NCBI GenBank assembly: GCA_964479445.1
Contig: CAYZMH010000035.1
Coordinates: 1-31,621 of the forward strand
Length of the DNA stretch: 31,621 bases
Direction of reading: 5' to 3'
Origin: CAYZMH01 sp964479445
Lineage (GTDB): Bacteria > Bacteroidota > Bacteroidia > Bacteroidales > GCA-2748055
Below, in pieces: positions 23,689 through 31,621 of the stretch (the stretch's first letter is position 1; each line of letters begins with the position of its first letter). Both the position numbers and the translations under genes were made by a program. The notes below the pieces were generated by a model. That model was not told where the DNA came from. It did no database searches and saw nothing but the letters and a program-made list of their open reading frames with translations.

Positions 23689-25041
23689 ATGAACATAACA
23701 AAAGAACAAGCAGATCAATTAAATGCCGTGATCAAGGTGGAGGTACAAAAAGATGATTACCAGTCACGGGTGGACGAAGTACTGAGTGATTACCGGAAAA
23801 AGGCGAGGCTCGATGGGTTCCGGCCGGGCAAAGTGCCCATGGGAATGATCAAAAAGATGTATTATAAGCCGGTCCTTGCCGAGGAGGTGAATAAGCTGGT
23901 CTCCGAATCGCTTTTTAGCTACCTGCAGGAAGAGAACATCCGGATTCTCGGCGAACCCCTGGCTAAAAAGGAGAGCACTACGGATATTGACTTCGATACC
24001 GATGAGGAGTTTACCTTTGAATTCGAGGTGGGGCTGTCCCCGGAAATTAACCTGGAATTGACGGGGAAAGATAAGTTCCCGTATTACCATATCAAAATCG
24101 ATAATAAAGAGCTGGAGGAGTACAAAGACAATGTAGCCAAGCGCTACGGGGAGTTTATTCCCGTTGACCAGGCCGGGGACAGTGAACTGGTAAAGGGTGA
24201 CCTGAGGAAGGTGGATGACCAGGGCCAGCCCGTTGAGGAGGGCATCACTGCGGAGGATGTTTCCATGTCCCTGGATATGATGAAAGATGATAAAGAGAAG
24301 AAAAAATTCAATGGAGTCAAGGCAGGCGATGAGGTCGTTTTTGATGTGAAAAAAGCCTATCCCAATGATGCCGAGCTGGCCTCCCTGTTGCGGATCAACA
24401 AGGATGATGTAGGCCTGGTGGAAGGAGATTTTAAAATCGCGATCAAAGAGGTGCAGAAGTTTGAAAAAGCGAGCATCGACCAGGAGCTTTTTGATAAAAT
24501 ATACGGGGAAGGGGAAGTGACCGGTGAAGAGGAGTTCGGGGAGAAACTGAAACAGGAGATGAAGCGGCAATACGAGAGCGAGAGTGAATACCGGTTCGCC
24601 ATCGATGTGAAAGAGATTCTGCTGAAGAAGGCCAAGCTGGAGCTGCCCGAGGAGTTCCTGAAGCGCTGGCTGCTGGAGACCAACGAGAATGTGACACAGG
24701 AGAAGATCGACGAGGAGTTTGAACAATACAAGGATGAATTCCGTTGGCAGTTAATAAAGGACCACTTTGTTCGCCAGCAGGATCTGAAAGTTAGCGAGGA
24801 AGAGCTGGTACAGACGGCCATGAATGTAGCACGCAGTCAGTTTATGCAGTACGGCATGGGAGATGTTCCCGATGAGTACCTGAAAAACTATGCGCAGGAG
24901 CTGCTTTCCAAGAAAGAGGAGGCGCGCAGGATTTCCGACCGCAAACTGGAGGAGAAGGTGGTCGCCCATGTTAAAAACACGGCAAAAATGGACGAAAAAG
25001 AGGTATCTACCGAAAAATTTCGGAAATTGTTTGAAAAATAA
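23689..25041 (+). CDS. tig: Trigger factor (ribosome-associated chaperone)
   Basis: This 450-residue chaperone binds L23 at the ribosome exit and shields nascent chains. The ribosome-binding loop is seen as GFRPGKVP. The middle FKBP-like domain (about 140-240) is diverged, as is common in Bacteroidota. The C-terminal helical arms make up the rest. I start at the ATG at 23689 because the longer frame from 23593 overlaps the tRNA-Leu gene. It is followed by clpP (7 bp) and clpX, the widely conserved tig-clpP-clpX order. Confidence 0.96.
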   Translation: MNITKEQADQLNAVIKVEVQKDDYQSRVDEVLSDYRKKARLDGFRPGKVPMGMIKKMYYKPVLAEEVNKLVSESLFSYLQEENIRILGEPLAKKESTTDIDFDTDEEFTFEFEVGLSPEINLELTGKDKFPYYHIKIDNKELEEYKDNVAKRYGEFIPVDQAGDSELVKGDLRKVDDQGQPVEEGITAEDVSMSLDMMKDDKEKKKFNGVKAGDEVVFDVKKAYPNDAELASLLRINKDDVGLVEGDFKIAIKEVQKFEKASIDQELFDKIYGEGEVTGEEEFGEKLKQEMKRQYESESEYRFAIDVKEILLKKAKLELPEEFLKRWLLETNENVTQEKIDEEFEQYKDEFRWQLIKDHFVRQQDLKVSEEELVQTAMNVARSQFMQYGMGDVPDEYLKNYAQELLSKKEEARRISDRKLEEKVVAHVKNTAKMDEKEVSTEKFRKLFEK

Positions 25042-25048
25042 TTAGACC

Positions 25049-25729
25049 ATGAGTGAAAAAAATGATTTCAGGGACTATGCCCTCAAGCACCGGGGTATCA
25101 GCAGTATGACATATGATAAAGTAACTTCTGCCTACAGCAGTTACATATCACCAACCATTATAGAAGAGCGCCAGTTGAACGTGGCATCCATGGATGTCTT
25201 TTCCCGGTTGATGATGGATCGCATTATCTTTTTAGGAACGCCCATAGATGATTACGTAGCCAATATCATCCAGGCCCAGTTGCTCTACCTGGATTCCGCG
25301 GATCCATCCAAGGATATCCAGATTTATTTCAATACCCCGGGAGGGGCGGTGCATGCCGGACTGGGTATTTATGACACCATGCAATACACCAGTTGTGATG
25401 TGGCTACCATCTGCACAGGGATGGCTGCTTCCATGGGAGCGGTATTGCTGGCTGCCGGTACCGCCGGTAAGCGATCGGCATTGCAGCACTCCCGCGTGAT
25501 GATTCACCAGCCCATGGGAGGGGCGCAGGGACAGGCCTCGGATATCGAGATCACCGCCCGCGAGATCCTCAAGCTGAAGAAAGAGTTGTACTCTATTATA
25601 TCCGAACATAGCGGGAAATCGATCAAACAGGTGGAAAAAGACAGTGACAGGGATTACTGGATGACCTCCGAAGAGGCAAAAAAATACGGTATGGTGGATG
25701 AAGTACTGAACCGAAACCAACATAAATAG
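25049..25729 (+). CDS. clpP: ATP-dependent Clp protease proteolytic subunit
   Basis: This 226-residue serine peptidase forms the tetradecameric chamber. The catalytic triad is S128 (GMAASMGA), H153 (HSRVMIHQP) and D202 (DRDYWMT). The N-terminal extension of about 30 residues before the processed core is longer than in E. coli. Start at ATG 25049, 7 bp after tig and 6 bp before clpX, so one transcript is likely. Confidence 0.97.
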   Translation: MSEKNDFRDYALKHRGISSMTYDKVTSAYSSYISPTIIEERQLNVASMDVFSRLMMDRIIFLGTPIDDYVANIIQAQLLYLDSADPSKDIQIYFNTPGGAVHAGLGIYDTMQYTSCDVATICTGMAASMGAVLLAAGTAGKRSALQHSRVMIHQPMGGAQGQASDIEITAREILKLKKELYSIISEHSGKSIKQVEKDSDRDYWMTSEEAKKYGMVDEVLNRNQHK

Positions 25730-25735
25730 ATCCTT

Positions 25736-26953
25736 ATGGACCGTTGTTCTTTTTGTGGAAGAGAGAAAAAGGATACCAACCTTTTAATCGCCGGTATATC
25801 AGGACATATATGCGACCGGTGTATTGAACAGGCATACAGCATTGTCCAGGAAGAGCTGGGCGGAAAAGGTGACTTTGACCTGGGCAAGCTCGAGTTGCTG
25901 AAACCCGCCGAGATCAAAAAGTTCCTGGACCTTTACGTGATCGGCCAGGAAGATGCAAAAAAGTATATATCCGTGGCGGTGTATAACCACTACAAGCGGT
26001 TGATGCAGCCCGAATCCAAGGAAGAGGTGGAGATCGAAAAATCCAACATCGTGCTGGTGGGGGAGACCGGAACGGGGAAAACCCTTCTGGCCCGAACCAT
26101 TGCCAAGTTGCTCCATGTTCCTTTTACCATCGTAGACGCTACGGTGCTGACAGAAGCCGGCTATGTGGGAGAGGATATTGAGAGCGTCCTTACCCGGCTC
26201 CTGCAGGTAGCTGATTACAATGTAGAGGCAGCTGAAAAGGGAATTGTATTTGTCGACGAAATCGATAAGATCGCACGAAAAAGCGACAATCCTTCCATAA
26301 CCCGCGATGTTTCAGGGGAAGGGGTGCAGCAGGGATTACTGAAACTGCTGGAAGGATCCACGGTTAATGTGCCTCCCCAGGGAGGGCGCAAGCACCCTGA
26401 CCAGAAGATGATCTCTGTTGATACGCGGAACATCCTGTTCATTTGCGGAGGCGCCTTTGACGGTATTGAGCGGAAGATTGCCCATCGACTCAACACCCAG
26501 GTGGTAGGATACAATGCGGCAAAGGACAAAGAACGGATCGACACCGATAACCTCCTGCAGTATGTAGCTCCCATGGATCTGAAATCGTACGGGATGATCC
26601 CTGAGATCATCGGTCGTCTTCCTGTACTGACCTACATGAATCCCCTGGACAAAGAAGCACTGAAACGAATTCTCACCGAACCAAAGAACGCCATCACCAA
26701 GCAGTATGAAAAACTGTTTGAGATGGACGGACTCACCCTCAAGTGGGACAGCAAGGTGCTGGATTACATCGTGGAGAAAGCCGTTGAGTTCAAGCTCGGG
26801 GCACGCGGATTGCGCAGCATCTGTGAGGCGATCATGATCGATGTTATGTTTGATATGCCTTCGAGCGATGAGCAGAAGGAGGTGATGATCGGCCTGAAGT
26901 ATGCCAGGGAGAAACTGGAGAAGGCCCATCTCAAACGGCTCAAAGCGGCCTAG
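25736..26953 (+). CDS. clpX: ATP-dependent Clp protease unfoldase ClpX
   Basis: This 405-residue AAA+ unfoldase feeds ssrA-tagged and other substrates to ClpP. The zinc-binding N domain uses C4, C7, C26 and C29. Walker A GETGTGKT is at 109-116, Walker B VFVDEID around 171-177, and the substrate-gripping pore loop GYVG at 142-145. The ClpP-docking loop, IGF in E. coli, reads VGY (257-259) here. Sensor and arginine-finger regions follow in the ARGLRS segment. It ends the tig-clpP-clpX operon, 16 bp before a transporter gene. Confidence 0.97.
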   Translation: MDRCSFCGREKKDTNLLIAGISGHICDRCIEQAYSIVQEELGGKGDFDLGKLELLKPAEIKKFLDLYVIGQEDAKKYISVAVYNHYKRLMQPESKEEVEIEKSNIVLVGETGTGKTLLARTIAKLLHVPFTIVDATVLTEAGYVGEDIESVLTRLLQVADYNVEAAEKGIVFVDEIDKIARKSDNPSITRDVSGEGVQQGLLKLLEGSTVNVPPQGGRKHPDQKMISVDTRNILFICGGAFDGIERKIAHRLNTQVVGYNAAKDKERIDTDNLLQYVAPMDLKSYGMIPEIIGRLPVLTYMNPLDKEALKRILTEPKNAITKQYEKLFEMDGLTLKWDSKVLDYIVEKAVEFKLGARGLRSICEAIMIDVMFDMPSSDEQKEVMIGLKYAREKLEKAHLKRLKAA

Positions 26954-26969
26954 GTAAAATCCCACTGTT

Positions 26970-27893
26970 TTGAAAAAGATCTGGGTCATTGTCAGTGTAT
27001 CCCTTGCCATGACGATGTGGGGCTCCACGTTCGTGGTATTCAAGTATGCCAATGAATCTCTTGACCCCATCAGCATTATCTTTTTCAGGCTCGTGGTATC
27101 GATTGTATTCCTGTTTGTTTTCGCACGGCTTACGGGCAGGCTGCAAAAACTGGACAGGAAAGATATCCGGTGGTTTTTATTGCTGACCCTTTTTGAACCC
27201 TTTTTCTATTTCCTGGGAGAGAGTTATGGCCTTTCCATGATCTCCTCCACCCTGGCTGCTGTGATTGTTTCCACCATTCCCCTGGTTGTCCCTGTGGCTG
27301 CCTGGTTTTTTTACCGGGAGCGGCTTACCTGGATGAATATACTTGGGCTCTTTATTTCGTTCGGCGGGGTGCTGATGGTGATCCTGGCCAATGCCCAGGA
27401 TTTTTCTGCCAACCTGAAAGGGATCCTGCTGGAGTTCGTGGCAGTAATATCAGCGGTGGGTTATACAATCGTGGTCAAACGGTTGGTAAACAAGTATAAT
27501 CCTATTACGATTACGGCCTGGCAGAGTCTTATCGGGTCGGTCTATATTTTCCCCCTCTTCCTGCTGGTTGATTACCCTGGTATGGATTTCAGCAAAATCC
27601 TGCCTGAAAGTATCTGGGCGGTTGTATACCTGGGTATATTCGGTTCGTCCCTGGCATTCATCTTTTTCACCATTGGTATCCGTGAACTGGGCGCCGCACG
27701 GGCCAACATCTATGCAAACCTTGTTCCTGTAGTGGCGGCCGTGACCGCTGTGATTTTCATCCAGGAACCAATGCCGTTGATTAAGATTTTTGGAATAACG
27801 CTGGTGATCAGCGGCCTGTTCCTTTCGCAGGTGAACGGACTATTGAAGAACAAAAACGGGAAGCGTCGATGGATGTATCGCTCTACAGTTTGA
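26970..27893 (+). CDS. DMT-superfamily (EamA) transporter, second copy
   Basis: This 307-residue protein has about ten hydrophobic segments in two EamA repeats, with AMTMWGSTFVVFKYAN at the N terminus and an ESYGLSMISSTLAAVIVSTIPL segment closing repeat one. The start is a TTG (MKKIWVIV), since the next ATG would cut into helix 1. It differs clearly from the minus-strand DMT protein at 8907-9803. The substrate is unknown. It overlaps the next gene by 25 bp. Confidence 0.88.
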   Translation: MKKIWVIVSVSLAMTMWGSTFVVFKYANESLDPISIIFFRLVVSIVFLFVFARLTGRLQKLDRKDIRWFLLLTLFEPFFYFLGESYGLSMISSTLAAVIVSTIPLVVPVAAWFFYRERLTWMNILGLFISFGGVLMVILANAQDFSANLKGILLEFVAVISAVGYTIVVKRLVNKYNPITITAWQSLIGSVYIFPLFLLVDYPGMDFSKILPESIWAVVYLGIFGSSLAFIFFTIGIRELGAARANIYANLVPVVAAVTAVIFIQEPMPLIKIFGITLVISGLFLSQVNGLLKNKNGKRRWMYRSTV

Positions 27894-28369
27894 CCACCCT
27901 CAGGCAAAGAGCTTCCGGCGAGAAGCGTCAGAACAAACAATTGATCCGCAGGCTCCGGAAAATTCCATCCCGTGAGCTGGATCGGGTGGTACATGAGTTG
28001 CATGAATTATGGATGGACAGGGCCGACTGCCTGCAGTGCGCCCACTGCTGCCAGTCCATCAGTCCGGCGGTCCATGATTCCGATATTCGCCGCATTAGCA
28101 AGCATCTCCACGTCAAGCCGTCGGAGTTGACCGTAAACTATTTCAGGATGGATGAGGAGGGAGATTACGTTTTTACACGGCGGCCCTGTCCGTTTTTGCA
28201 GAACGATAACCGTTGCAGCATTTATGAGGTGAGGCCGCGTGCATGCCGCGAATATCCTCATACCGATCGTTCGAAGATCCACCAGTTGCTGGAGCTCTCC
28301 CTGCGCAACACAATGGTTTGTCCGGTTGTATACAGCATATTCCGGGACCTTAGGGAGCGCTTTCCCTGA
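27869..28369 (+). CDS. YkgJ-like cysteine-cluster protein
   Basis: The 166-residue product has eight cysteines at 54, 57, 60, 61, 107, 116, 126 and 151. They form CxxCxxCC, CPFL, CxIYExRPRxC and a late CP. This spacing matches the YkgJ/putative zinc- or iron-chelating family, thought to bind a metal or Fe-S cluster. The function is unknown. The ATG lies 25 bp inside the end of the transporter gene, indicating translational coupling. Confidence 0.9.
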   Translation: MDVSLYSLTTLRQRASGEKRQNKQLIRRLRKIPSRELDRVVHELHELWMDRADCLQCAHCCQSISPAVHDSDIRRISKHLHVKPSELTVNYFRMDEEGDYVFTRRPCPFLQNDNRCSIYEVRPRACREYPHTDRSKIHQLLELSLRNTMVCPVVYSIFRDLRERFP

Positions 28370-28403
28370 GGAATTTGTAAATTCACACAGCATCACCAGG
28401 TTT

Positions 28404-29432
28404 ATGAAACAGGCCGTATTTATCATACAGGGTGAAGGGAAAGGGCATTTCTCCCAGGCGCTCGCCATGCTGGAACAGCTAAATCGCAAAGGGATCCAGG
28501 TTGCGGCCGTTTACCTGGGCCGTCACATCACCCGTTCAAGTCCGGGTTATTTTTCTGATTCGTTCCCGTTGCCCGTGCACAGCTTCTACAGTCCGAACCT
28601 CCTGTTTCGGTCCGACCGCCGGGGTATACGTGCCGGAACGTCCATCCTGTTCCACGCGTTGCTCTCGCCCCTCTACCTGGCAGAAGCCTTCCGCATATGG
28701 AGATCGATCCGGCAGCTGAATGCCTATTCCCTCTATAATTTCTATGACACCGTGGGAGCGGTGGTTTGCCGGTTAGCAAAGCGCAGGCAGGAGACGATCG
28801 TGGTAGGGCATCATTTCTATTTTGCACAACGGGATTTCACCTTCCCCCCGGGCTTTCCTTTTCAGCGCCGGATGCTGGGTTTTCTCAACCGGTTTATGCT
28901 GCGGGGATGCCACCGGGCACTGGCGCTCTCCTTCCGGCCGTCCCCCGACCAGGGCAGGATTGAGGTTATACCGCCCCTGGTGCACCCGGTTATCCGGAAC
29001 ATGACCTGGTCGCCGGGCAACCGGGACCTCTGTTATTTTCTCACCCCGGGCTATGCGAGGGATTACCTCTCCTATGCAAGGGAGACCGGGGCAGAGGCGG
29101 ATATTTTCGTTTCGGGCGGAGTGGATTCTGTTCAGCCTGACGGTGTGGCAGTGTATGAACCCACGGTGCAGGGTTTCAGGGAGAAGATGAAGCACTGCAA
29201 AAGGCTCGTTACCACGGGTGGTTTTGATACCGTGGCAGAAGCTTTTTACCTGGGCATTCCTGTCTATATGATCCCTGCCCGGGGGCATTATGAACAACGC
29301 TGCAATGCCGCCGATGCTGAACGAACGGGGATGGCAGTCTGGATAGAGAGGTTGCGTGACCTGGATAAAGCAGCAGAACCCGGAGGTGATCATGTATCCT
29401 ACCGGAGATGGGTTGATAAAGAGGATTCATGA
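28404..29432 (+). CDS. GT-B glycosyltransferase (MurG/UGT-like fold)
   Basis: The 342-residue product starts MKQAVFIIQGEGKGHFSQAL, where GxGxGH at 10-15 is the N-terminal nucleotide-sugar/acceptor loop of GT-B enzymes related to MurG. Near the C terminus the TTGGFDTVAEAFYLGIPVYMIP and EQRCNA segments form the donor-binding signature. No membrane segments are obvious. I start at the ATG at 28404 because the longer frame from 28239 runs inside the YkgJ gene and its upstream part looks like a shadow. Donor and acceptor are unknown; glycolipid or surface glycan assembly is likely. Confidence 0.85.
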   Translation: MKQAVFIIQGEGKGHFSQALAMLEQLNRKGIQVAAVYLGRHITRSSPGYFSDSFPLPVHSFYSPNLLFRSDRRGIRAGTSILFHALLSPLYLAEAFRIWRSIRQLNAYSLYNFYDTVGAVVCRLAKRRQETIVVGHHFYFAQRDFTFPPGFPFQRRMLGFLNRFMLRGCHRALALSFRPSPDQGRIEVIPPLVHPVIRNMTWSPGNRDLCYFLTPGYARDYLSYARETGAEADIFVSGGVDSVQPDGVAVYEPTVQGFREKMKHCKRLVTTGGFDTVAEAFYLGIPVYMIPARGHYEQRCNAADAERTGMAVWIERLRDLDKAAEPGGDHVSYRRWVDKEDS

Positions 29433-29472
29433 TCTCCCGTTGAATTCTCCGCGAAAAGATGTACTATTTCAC

Positions 29473-29480
29473 TATCTTAG
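29473..29480 (+). promoter_or_regulatory. Candidate -7 element for porQ
   Basis: TATCTTAG is one base from TAnnTTTG and lies 26 bp before the chosen ATG at 29507. It would be inside the longer frame from 29459, which favours the shorter gene. Confidence 0.4.
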
Positions 29481-29506
29481 CCGTTATTAAAGCAATATTC
29501 CCGGGT

Positions 29507-30553
29507 ATGAAAAGGGCTATACTTGTTTTCATTGTTGCCTGGAGCCTCTTGCTCCCGATGGTTGGCCAGGAGGGAGGGAAAACCACCTACGGGTTCCTTG
29601 AACTGACCAATTCGGCACGTGTAGCTGCCCTGGGAGGGGATATCGTTTCGATCCGCGACGATGACCTGAATCTTACCTTTCACAATCCGGCGCTTCTGAC
29701 CCCGGCGATGGATCAGCATATGAACCTGAACTATGTCAATTATTTTTCCGGGATCAATTACGGGTATGCTTCCTATGCGCTTCACCGGGAAGGGATTGGC
29801 GATTTTGCTGCAGGTATTCATTACGCTGACTACGGCGGGTTTGACCGTGCCGATCCCTTTGGTGTGCCCGACGGTTCTTTCCGGGCTTCCGAGTATGCGA
29901 TCAACCTGATCTATGCACGTCCTGTGCTGGATAGTCTTTTTACAGTGGGTGTCAATGTCAAGCCCATCTTTTCGGTGTTCGAGCAGTATACTTCGCTGGG
30001 GCTCACTATGGATCTCGGGCTCTCCTATTTTAATGCTTCGAGTCTGACCCAGGCCGGATTGGTCATCAAGAATTTCGGAACCCAGATCACCACCTATGAC
30101 GGCAGGAGGGAGCCGGTTCCTTTCGAGATCCAGGCCGGTATTACGCAGGGCCTGGCACATGCCCCCTTCCGGTTTACACTCACATTCCAGCACCTGGAAA
30201 AGTGGGATCTCACCTACGATACGGGAACGGATGATAACCTCACCTTCGGGAGTAACCAGGAAGATGTTAACCGGTTTGATGCCTTTGGGGACAAGCTGAT
30301 GCGTCATGTGCTGGTGGGTGTGGAATTCCTGGTTGGGGAGAATTTCCATTTCGACCTGGGGTACAACTATAAGCGGCGCCAGGAGATGAAGATGGATAAC
30401 CGTCCGGGTATGGTCGGGTTCTCCTGGGGATTCGGCTTCAGGGTGTCCAAATTTCACGTGGCCTACGGGCGCTCCTCATACCACCTTGCCGGCGGCACCA
30501 ACCACTTCTCTATAACTACCAACCTGGACCAGTTTTACCGGCAGTCCCGCTGA
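29507..30553 (+). CDS. porQ: Type IX secretion system protein PorQ
   Basis: The product has 348 residues from the ATG at 29507: a signal peptide (MKRAILVFIVAWSLLLPMVG), then an outer-membrane beta-barrel of alternating aromatic/glycine strands. The opening TTYGFLELTNSARVAALGG and FHNPALL segments are typical of the PorV/PorQ/FadL-like family. Length and order match PorQ more than PorV. T9SS exports adhesins, enzymes and gliding components and attaches them to the surface in Bacteroidota. No other por genes are near. It precedes cmk with a long A/T-rich gap. Confidence 0.9.
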   Translation: MKRAILVFIVAWSLLLPMVGQEGGKTTYGFLELTNSARVAALGGDIVSIRDDDLNLTFHNPALLTPAMDQHMNLNYVNYFSGINYGYASYALHREGIGDFAAGIHYADYGGFDRADPFGVPDGSFRASEYAINLIYARPVLDSLFTVGVNVKPIFSVFEQYTSLGLTMDLGLSYFNASSLTQAGLVIKNFGTQITTYDGRREPVPFEIQAGITQGLAHAPFRFTLTFQHLEKWDLTYDTGTDDNLTFGSNQEDVNRFDAFGDKLMRHVLVGVEFLVGENFHFDLGYNYKRRQEMKMDNRPGMVGFSWGFGFRVSKFHVAYGRSSYHLAGGTNHFSITTNLDQFYRQSR

Positions 30554-30639
30554 TCCATTTGCCCAATCCATGCGACAGAGGTACGCGGCGAACCTCCAGG
30601 GATGGTTCCGGGTACACCCGGTATAACTTTCTACTGTAG

Positions 30640-30679
30640 AAATATACATATATTAATACGTATAAAAATATGTATATTT
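30640..30679. repeat. 40-bp near-perfect palindrome upstream of cmk
   Basis: AAATATACATAT (30640-30651) and ATATGTATATTT (30668-30679) are perfect 12-bp inverted arms. The centre is the palindrome ATACGTAT (30656-30663), and 18 of 20 base pairs match around one axis. A separate perfect palindrome, ATCATATATGAT, is at 30703-30714. These lie in a 273-bp A/T-rich gap between porQ and cmk that has no other recognised content except the cmk promoter and a short GC-rich inverted repeat CCGGGT/ACCCGG near 30608. Confidence 0.8.
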
Positions 30680-30805
30680 AATCTGTATAAAAAAGATAAT
30701 CAATCATATATGATATCTGCCTTTCTTAGTTGTATGATGATATATAGTCTTTCGCCCGGGTATAAATAGGGGCCTTTTTTGAAATGGTAAATGGATAGAA
30801 AGTGC

Positions 30806-30813
30806 TATCTTTG
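30806..30813 (+). promoter_or_regulatory. Promoter element of cmk
   Basis: TATCTTTG is an exact -7 match. TTTG at 30778-30781 is 24 bp away, somewhat too far for an ideal -33. It lies 13 bp before the chosen ATG, so the leader would be very short, and it decides the start. Confidence 0.6.
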
Positions 30814-30826
30814 CCGTACTTCAATT

Positions 30827-31546
30827 ATGGAAAAACACAGGAAAGACCTGGTGATTGCCGTAGACGGCTATTCGTCGTGTGGTAAGAGCACGTTTGCCCG
30901 CACCATAGCCGGGGCATTGGATTATATATATGTTGATTCAGGTGCCATGTACCGGGCGGCAACGCTATATTGCATGGAAAATGGGTTATTCAGGCAGACA
31001 GCGGAGCCTGATCCTGCCGAGGTGGAGGGGTTGGTATCCGGACTGGAGATTACGTTCAGGCAGGTTCCGGGCCGTGGCAACTCCGATACCTGGATGAACG
31101 GGGAGAACGTGGAGGAGCGGATCAGGAGCATGGAGGTTTCGGCCCATGTGAGTTACATCAGTACGATACCGGCAGTGCGAAAAAAGATGGTGCTTTTGCA
31201 GCGGGAGATGGGCGAAAAGGGGGGAATTGCCATGGACGGCCGGGACATTGGAACGGTGGTGTTTCCGGGGGCTGACATTAAGATTTTCATGACAGCCACG
31301 GTGGATATCCGGGCAATGCGCCGGTATAAGGAAATGTTATCCAAGGGTATTGAAGAGGACCTGGAGCAGGTGAAGCACAATATTGAAGAGCGGGACCGGA
31401 TTGACAGCAGCCGGAAGGACAGTCCGCTTAAACAGGCCGATGATGCGGTGTTGCTGGACAACAGTCATATGACCCCGGCGCAGCAGATGAAGTGGTTTTT
31501 CAGGGAATTTGGTGAAAAGTTGGTGAAAGATGGCGAGGCAGATTAA
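30827..31546 (+). CDS. cmk: Cytidylate kinase
   Basis: This 239-residue kinase transfers phosphate to CMP/dCMP. The P-loop is GYSSCGKS (14-21); DSGAMYRA (CMP-binding), AMDGRDIGTVVFPGADIK and the RYKEM lid segment follow. I start at the ATG at 30827 rather than at 30791 because the promoter element lies between them. The product is slightly longer than the common 220-230 residues. ispH starts inside its last 17 bp, a frequent Bacteroidota pairing. Confidence 0.95.
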   Translation: MEKHRKDLVIAVDGYSSCGKSTFARTIAGALDYIYVDSGAMYRAATLYCMENGLFRQTAEPDPAEVEGLVSGLEITFRQVPGRGNSDTWMNGENVEERIRSMEVSAHVSYISTIPAVRKKMVLLQREMGEKGGIAMDGRDIGTVVFPGADIKIFMTATVDIRAMRRYKEMLSKGIEEDLEQVKHNIEERDRIDSSRKDSPLKQADDAVLLDNSHMTPAQQMKWFFREFGEKLVKDGEAD

Positions 31547-31621
31547 CATTGATCCTTCGGCGGGTTTTTGCCGGGGCGTGGAGATGGCCATTGCGCGGGC
31601 GGAGAAGTTGCTTGAAGAGGG
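31530..31621 (+). CDS. ispH: 4-hydroxy-3-methylbut-2-enyl diphosphate reductase, 5' part
   Basis: Only the first 30 codons are present. The translation MARQINIDPSAGFCRGVEMA carries C14, the first of three cysteines that hold the IspH iron-sulphur cluster, in the AGFC-G-V-x-x-A motif of the family. IspH makes IPP and DMAPP in the last step of the MEP isoprenoid pathway. The start overlaps the cmk stop by 17 bp, suggesting translational coupling. Confidence 0.88.
   Translation, partial: MARQINIDPSAGFCRGVEMAIARAEKLLEE

Noticed and set aside
23764..24726. 320-codon antisense frame over tig
   Set aside because: Leucine/histidine-rich composition typical of antisense reading of Glu/Lys/Asp-rich genes.
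29477..30457. 326-codon antisense frame over porQ
   Set aside because: No promoter, no family resemblance; mirror of a recognised gene.
1..31621. Mobile elements, prophage or CRISPR arrays
   Set aside because: No transposase, integrase, phage gene, regularly spaced repeats or tRNA-linked direct repeat was seen; the tRNA-Leu is followed directly by core genes.

Overview
The window is a dense chromosomal segment of a Bacteroidota bacterium, most likely a Bacteroidales/Marinilabiliales-type organism (inference). The evidence is: (i) a type IX secretion gene, porQ; (ii) many starts preceded by the Bacteroidota -7 promoter element TAnnTTTG (for example TATCTTTG before rplU and before cmk); (iii) almost no Shine-Dalgarno sequences, with greA as a striking exception; (iv) a RecQ with the C-terminal extension usual in this phylum; (v) a Rieske-like envelope protein of a Bacteroidota type. 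No phage, insertion sequence, CRISPR array or obvious genomic island is visible. Most genes are core housekeeping.

Layout. 1-3412: glycogen metabolism, with the 3' part of an alpha-glucan phosphorylase converging on a branching enzyme. 3513-6196: ribF (FMN/FAD synthesis) and ahcY (S-adenosylhomocysteine hydrolase), separated by about 300 bp holding a promoter and two hairpins. 6335-8361: a degenerate Rieske-like envelope protein on the minus strand, diverging from a small acidic membrane protein, greA and a HIT-family hydrolase. 8363-12358: a minus-strand operon rplU-rpmA-serS-DMT transporter-ruvC, read from a consensus promoter and interrupted by a strong terminator before serS. L21 carries a 160-residue Lys/Ala-rich tail.

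12471-17564: a plus-strand run of a bifunctional-nuclease/UVR protein, a concentrative nucleoside transporter, a lone receiver domain, a membrane glycosyltransferase 2 and an orphan OppC/DppC-like permease with a large extracytoplasmic insert. 17561-21503: recQ followed by an ABC-2 exporter pair on the minus strand. 21597-23406: tatC and lptB. 23538-23619: tRNA-Leu(UAG). 23689-26953: tig-clpP-clpX, the classic nascent-chain folding and proteolysis cluster. 26970-29432: a second DMT transporter, an 8-cysteine YkgJ-like protein and a GT-B glycosyltransferase. 29507-31621: porQ, cmk and the first 30 codons of ispH.

No unmistakably new multi-gene system is present. The sequence features most worth checking are: a 40-bp near-perfect palindrome upstream of cmk; the L21 tail; the greA leader (promoter, terminator-like hairpin, perfect Shine-Dalgarno); a terminator with a promoter-like element in its loop before serS; the structured ahcY leader; a G9 tract inside recQ; and a possible frame problem at the nucleoside transporter start. 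Several starts are moved downstream because a promoter or a tRNA lies inside the longest open frame.
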